A stretch of DNA of 64,000 nucleotides from Clavulina sp. PMI_390 (Eukaryota > Basidiomycota > Agaricomycetes > Cantharellales > Hydnaceae): positions 1 through 64,000 of the forward strand of contig WIDE01000107.1 of the NCBI GenBank assembly GCA_015039315.1, written 5' to 3'. Shown piece after piece: positions 59,732 through 64,000 of the stretch (positions within the stretch are counted from its first letter, which is position 1; each line of letters starts with the position of its first letter). The notes beneath the pieces are model-generated. The model was not told where the DNA came from. It searched no databases and saw only the letters and a program-made list of their open reading frames with translations. A program made the position numbers and the translations under genes.

Positions 59732-61218
59732 TTAGATGCTGTGGTCACAAAATTCGTATGAGTATCTGATCTATGAGAGAAACACGTGAGGAGAATCTAC
59801 AAAACGAAAAGAGTCCACTGTAGGCTTGATAATTATTTCGGAGGTGCTCACTTTGAGAAGCGCGCCAGCAGCATATAGATCTGACTCCTCGTCTATAGTT
59901 AAGGGGCTATATGTGTCCCCAGGCAGTTGAGCATCAACGTCGCCACCCAAACCCACAGCGTGAGCCCAATCAATCTGGTCAGGGGGCCCGAGACTTGACG
60001 GCAACACTAGGTGCTTCAGCACACCACGGCGGTTTCGAACAAATCTCTTAATCACGGCAAGTTCAACCGCCCAGCGACCCACTGTGGGGTCCTCTGGCAA
60101 GTCTTGGATGACAAATTCGTGCAGATTGGGGAAAAGAATCGGCTCATATGTTCGACCGCGGCTGGCATTCAGAGGTAATATATAGTCATTGAGGTCCCTT
60201 CGAAAGGTGTTTCTTGGAGCAATGACTAGGGACTCCAGTGAGAAAGCTGAGCTTTGCGGCTATATTGGCGGGCATTAGTAGATATCCATCCCACGATCTG
60301 AGCTCAACATACCAACTCTGCCACAAGTATGCTAAAAATCGCTTGATCTATCTCTACTAGCTCAAGACGGCGGAGATTTGGCGCCTGTAATTGCGAGAAG
60401 AGAGACCCGGCATGTTCATTGTCGAGCCCACTAACTCCATGCAAACGCAAGGAAAGCAAGGACGACCAAGCAAGAGAATTTTCCAGCGATTCGAAAGGAC
60501 TCCGAATTTGCATGGTCTCATGGGCAAAGATGGTGAGGTATAATGAAGGCACGCGCTGCTGAGCCAGCACTGTAGTCAGCGCCCGCAGATCGTGTGAGTC
60601 AAACACCCGCCACCCAAGCTTGTTGATGCTACAGGAAGGGCGGCCCTCTGTCCGCAATGATACATTCGGGACGTATAAGGAGTTTAGGAGTGGAAGAATG
60701 GCGAGTTTGATGCATATAGTATTGGCAGGGTCATCAAGGCGAGTGCTTCGGACAACAAGGGTAGTGAGCATGGGGAAGGCCACTGCATCATGCCCAGAGA
60801 GAAGCTGCTGGACAGTGATGAAATCTGTAGAGCGAACGATGTCCAATTTCAACGATCGAAGCCGATGGATGAAAGGCGTCAACGCTTGCACCGCCTTTAT
60901 GAGCGCATCAGATTCCCTCCGTTTATTTCTATGCTGGCTACGTGAGTCAGTAAGATGGCCATCTAGCAGCCGCGTACCAGATTTAGACGTCCAGATGCCA
61001 ATATCTAGGTCTGACCAATTCAGCCAATCAGGAGAAACGAATAGCTTCGTTATACCAAAGGTCACTGAGCGCCACACGGTAGAAACGTGGGAGAGATTTA
61101 GAATCTGCTTGATATCTTCAGGTGATTCTACGACGAGTTGGAATATGTATTCGATAAGCTCTAGTGGCAATATGCTGATGCTACGCCCATCAGCAGGTCG
61201 GACGAGCTTGCTGTCCAT
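59732..61218 (-). CDS. F8: F-box protein, 450 aa
   Basis: Paralog of F7. Exons (minus): 61218-60313, 60259-59852, 59770-59732 (TAA). ATG 61218 gives MDSKLVRPADGRSISILPLE. The frame is open to another ATG at 61308, adding 30 residues, but F5 and F7 have starts matching the shorter form. F-box about residues 16-63 (ILPLELIEYIFQLVVESP to VSTVWRSVTFGITKLFV). Exon 2 starts PQSSAFSLESLVIAPRNTFR and has NRRGVLKHLVLPSSLGP. The last exon, IRYSYEFCDHSI, aligns with F7's VDYTYKIEYYG, which supports the chosen acceptor. Read-through at 59852 would stop at 59771. Probable SCF receptor. Confidence 0.8.
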
Positions 61219-61535
61219 AGTTAGGGTCAATAGATGTACACATATATCAACTGCTTGCCTTTTTGGGGAATATCTTGTGATCATGTGGCAGGATCTTGTA
61301 ACGCTCATTGTCGTTATTTTTGCACATTTCGACCATGTTATTTGGAAACGGTTTCAGGGATATCCAACTTTTGAGGCTGGAACAGTCGGAGATACTGATA
61401 CATAAAAGCCTGGGAACAGTCCATCGGAAGAGTCCCTGTATCTAAAGACCTCAGGAGGAATATTCTAGAACTATGGGGAGTAGCAGTGGAGCAATAGTGG
61501 CTAATTTGATATCTTTGTAGTGTAGTTGGTACTGA
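61219..61535. other. intergenic between F8 and F9
   Basis: No separate gene. The part next to F8 resembles the 5' leader of F5 over about 25 bases. Confidence 0.5.
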
Positions 61536-63369
61536 TCATGGACTAAAGTAGAACGGCTGAGGAAGATCATACCCATGATGGTCAAGGATATACAAGTATT
61601 CAATCTGATTCATGTGTGACAAGCAAAGCGGAATTGTTAGTGATGAGCGAGATCCCAATAGACGGAGGACCAATAGCACACATGACAAGCGAACATACCT
61701 TGGAAAGTCCAGAAGCTTCTTGTAGGGAAAGCTCCTCTTCCAGAGTCAGCGACTTGACATCTGGTGGTTCGGCTTCTTCACTTTCATCATCTCCCCCATC
61801 CTCGCCACTTCCATCATTCTCCTTGGTTTGCTTAGCCTTACCTTTGTTCTCATCCACCAGTCCAGCAGAAGCATCTGAGATGTCTGACAATTTTGGAGCG
61901 AGGGTAGCTGGAAGTACCAGGCTTTTTAGGACCCCTTTTCGAGGGGCGACACAAGGAATGAGTGCATCGACAGCAGCTTCTGCCAGCGCTGGGTCTGTAT
62001 ATTGCAAATCTTGGAATATAAGTTGTTCCAAATTCGGGAATGGTAAGTCTCTGCCCGCATCAGAGTCCGGAATCTGAGGGCTAAGTGCAGAGAAAAAGCG
62101 CCGTAGCGATATCTGATCAAAGCCTGCAATCAACAGGGATCTGACGTTTGACGAGGCCACTTTTGGCTTGATTGAATGGCATGGTAAACATAATGCAATT
62201 ACAATAATGAAAATTCTAGGGCTTACCATGTCGGTTACCAGAATGTCAAACACTTCCCAGCTCATTTCGAACAGTTCCAGGGAGCGAAGTTGTGGAGCGC
62301 GGAACTGCACAATTAGTGTATTGAACCATTGCTCATCTAGCCCGCAGAACCCATGTAGGCGGAGCGAGGTAAGGTGTGCGAACGGCGGGTCTCTTGGTGG
62401 GTACAAAGTGAGAGGGTTATCAAAACCATGTCGCGGGTGAGCGTAAAGCGTTAAATGGAAGGCGTTTTGTTGAAGCTCAAGGACGTCAAATAGACGGCCC
62501 AGATCCGATTGAGTATGCACTCGCCACCCCAGGCTCTGGAACCAGGTGACACTGCCACTTGGTGCACATGTCAGTTGAAGCTCAGAGCAATGGAGGCTCC
62601 GCAATCGCGGCATCAGGATAGGGTCGAAACCAGCACTCCAATCATATGCCCCAGAGATGTTGATAGCCTCTACGCATGGCATTGGAGATCGAAACATCAA
62701 CTCGAACGCCAGAGCTTCTTGGGAGGTCGAGTCTCCACGGGGGCCGAGTTGAAGCCCCAGCGTTCGAAGTCGGTTCATGAATGGTGTAATTGCTTCGAAT
62801 ACAGCCTCTACGGGGAGTGATATCTCCTTTCCTGGTTCATAGGCAGCAAGACGTGCCTCCAGCGTTCGTTCTCCAGCTCTGGCCAGCCAGTCGTGTCTGG
62901 TAGTGCTTGGCCAATGCAGCCAGTCGGGAGAGGTGAAGAGGTTTGAGATGTCAAATACAGCTTGCCTCCATTTGCGACAAACGTGGGATAAAGTGAGGAT
63001 CTGGCGAGTGTGGCGGGGGGAGTCGACAGCAAATTCTGCAACCTGCTGAATGATTTCGTGCGGCATGGAGCCGACGGGAGACAAACACGAAAGTAATGAA
63101 CCTTTCACCACATTGAACTGGTGATAGATATGCTCCAATTCTTTTTGGAGAGTCTTCCACTCTTCAAGTCGACTCATAATATGGGAGATTTGAGAGATCT
63201 GAGTCTGAAGAGCGACCGTCGCGTTTGGTCGATCGGCAGGTGGAAAGGTCGCCACGTGTTGCAAACGCTGGAACGAAGGCTTATGCAAGAGAGACGTAAG
63301 CGCTGCATTTAGATTATTGTGGGCCTTTAGCACCCCATCCCCGTGTTCCTCGATGTCAAAGGAAGACAT
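61536..63369 (-). CDS. F9: F-box protein, 559 aa
   Basis: Longest F-box gene of the cluster. Exons (minus): 63369-62227, 62166-61699, 61604-61536 (TGA). ATG 63369 gives MSSFDIEEHGDGVLKAHNNL. The first 100 residues are helical with coiled-coil-like heptads (ISHIMSRLEEWKTLQKELEH), as in F1-F4. F-box about residues 101-150 (SMPHEIIQQVAEFAVDSP to LSHVCRKWRQAVFDISNLF). The middle has LTSLRLHGFCGLDEQWFNTL. Exon 2 carries RKGVLKSLVLPATLAP and a strongly acidic stretch (GSGEDGGDDESEEAEPPD). Intron 1 (60 bp) happens to be open in frame. The last exon (IEYLYILDHHGYDLPQPFYF) matches the F1-F4 tail pattern. Probable SCF substrate receptor. Confidence 0.85.
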
Positions 63370-63628
63370 GGCCGAATGTTGTGCGAAATTCAAGCGCCGA
63401 GCCCTGAAGATCAATCCCACGGTTGAGGCTCACTTCATTTGAACACAGTAATGCTTCGGACTCAGCCACCAATACCATGCATGGTTTGGGTGTATCAACA
63501 GGCAGGCAAAAAGGACTCTATTCTGTGTGTAATATTCTACCCACAGTTCTCATTCCCCTGCAATCCCCAATTATATTGTGAATTTCTGTAATATGACGGG
63601 TTGAGATAACACGGGAGTGAGGATCGTA

Positions 63629-64000
63629 TCAAGAGGTGCGCACCTCTCCTTGCTTCGTCCGTATTCGTTCACCCAATAAATTTTCTGCTTCATGTCTCCA
63701 ATCTTTGCGAAGGATTGCATGAAGACGTTCCGCGACTTCCACAAGCGACCTACCAGGCGGTAGGTACCTAAAAAAGGGGACCAGACAATTATGACCTACT
63801 CTGACCCCGGAGTCGAACGGAGTGGCGGGAGCAGAGCGAGCGAACTCACCGCCCTATGGGCTGCTTCATAGCCTGTGAGAGTGCCTTAACGAATCCCGCC
63901 TCGTCATTCTTGTGCACATTGTAAACGTATGGAGGATCAAGATCGCGAAGTCCGTTGTGCTGTGTGTTCCAATATGCTCGATCGTGCGGCCTACTAGTGT
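63629..64000 (-). CDS. 3' end of a second GT18-type glycosyltransferase gene (partial)
   Basis: Two exons (minus) are visible: from beyond 64000 to 63850, and 63767-63629 (TGA). They encode RPHDRAYWNTQHNGLRDLDP, PYVYNVHKNDEAGFVKALSQ and AMKQPIGR, then across the intron YLPPGRSLVEVAERLHAI, a helical stretch and the end TKQGEVRTS. The LDPPYVYNV core and its surroundings match the C-terminal part of the GT18 gene at 3.2-5.9 kb, so this is a paralog or a related family member. The catalytic part lies outside the window. It is on the same strand as the first copy. Confidence 0.8.

Overview
The window looks like chromosomal DNA from a filamentous basidiomycete (Agaricomycotina). Genes carry many short introns of about 50-70 bp with GT(A/G)NG..YAG borders. 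It holds a recognisable autophagy gene (ATG5), a family-18 N-acetylglucosaminyltransferase, multi-pass membrane proteins of the basidiomycete DUF6534 type, and a large expansion of F-box proteins. I see no bacterial operon, CRISPR array, rRNA or convincing tRNA.

Layout. 1-3.2 kb: gene-poor, with G-runs and a repeated palindrome. 3.2-5.9 kb (-): GT18 glycosyltransferase with a type II membrane anchor. 7.2-7.8 kb (-): small four-exon orphan gene. 9.2-21.8 kb (-): a dispersed array of six paralogous mini-genes, each encoding one double-stranded-RNA-binding-like fold (alpha-beta-beta-beta-alpha) of about 75-82 residues. Five of them begin with a four-base coding exon (ATG C) and have a TATA-like box about 95-100 bp upstream. 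A frameshifted, intronless ubiquitin copy lies inside this array at 17.5 kb. 23.3-25.2 kb (+): ATG5. 26.7-29.0 kb (+): large F-box protein. 30.9-50.9 kb: three successive copies of a roughly 6.0 kb unit, each a DUF6534 membrane-protein gene (-) head-to-head with an F-box gene (+), separated by a related 2.2 kb spacer. 51.4-63.4 kb: six more F-box genes (three +, then three -). 63.6 kb to the end (-): 3' end of a second GT18-type gene.

The nine F-box genes from 35 to 63 kb share a three-exon plan. A long first exon (F-box plus leucine-rich-like segment) is followed, always in phase 0, by a middle exon and a tiny last exon. F1-F4 and F9 share a recognisable last-exon peptide; F7-F8 have a shorter one. 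This points to one ancestral gene multiplied by tandem and segmental duplication. F-box proteins are normally substrate receptors of SCF ubiquitin ligases; what these recognise cannot be read from sequence. The DUF6534 proteins have no known function.

Gene models were assembled by hand from splice signals, reading phase and, where possible, comparison among paralogs in the window. Coordinates are spans from start codon to stop codon including introns; exons are given in the evidence. Family assignments rest on recognised sequence patterns, with no database search.
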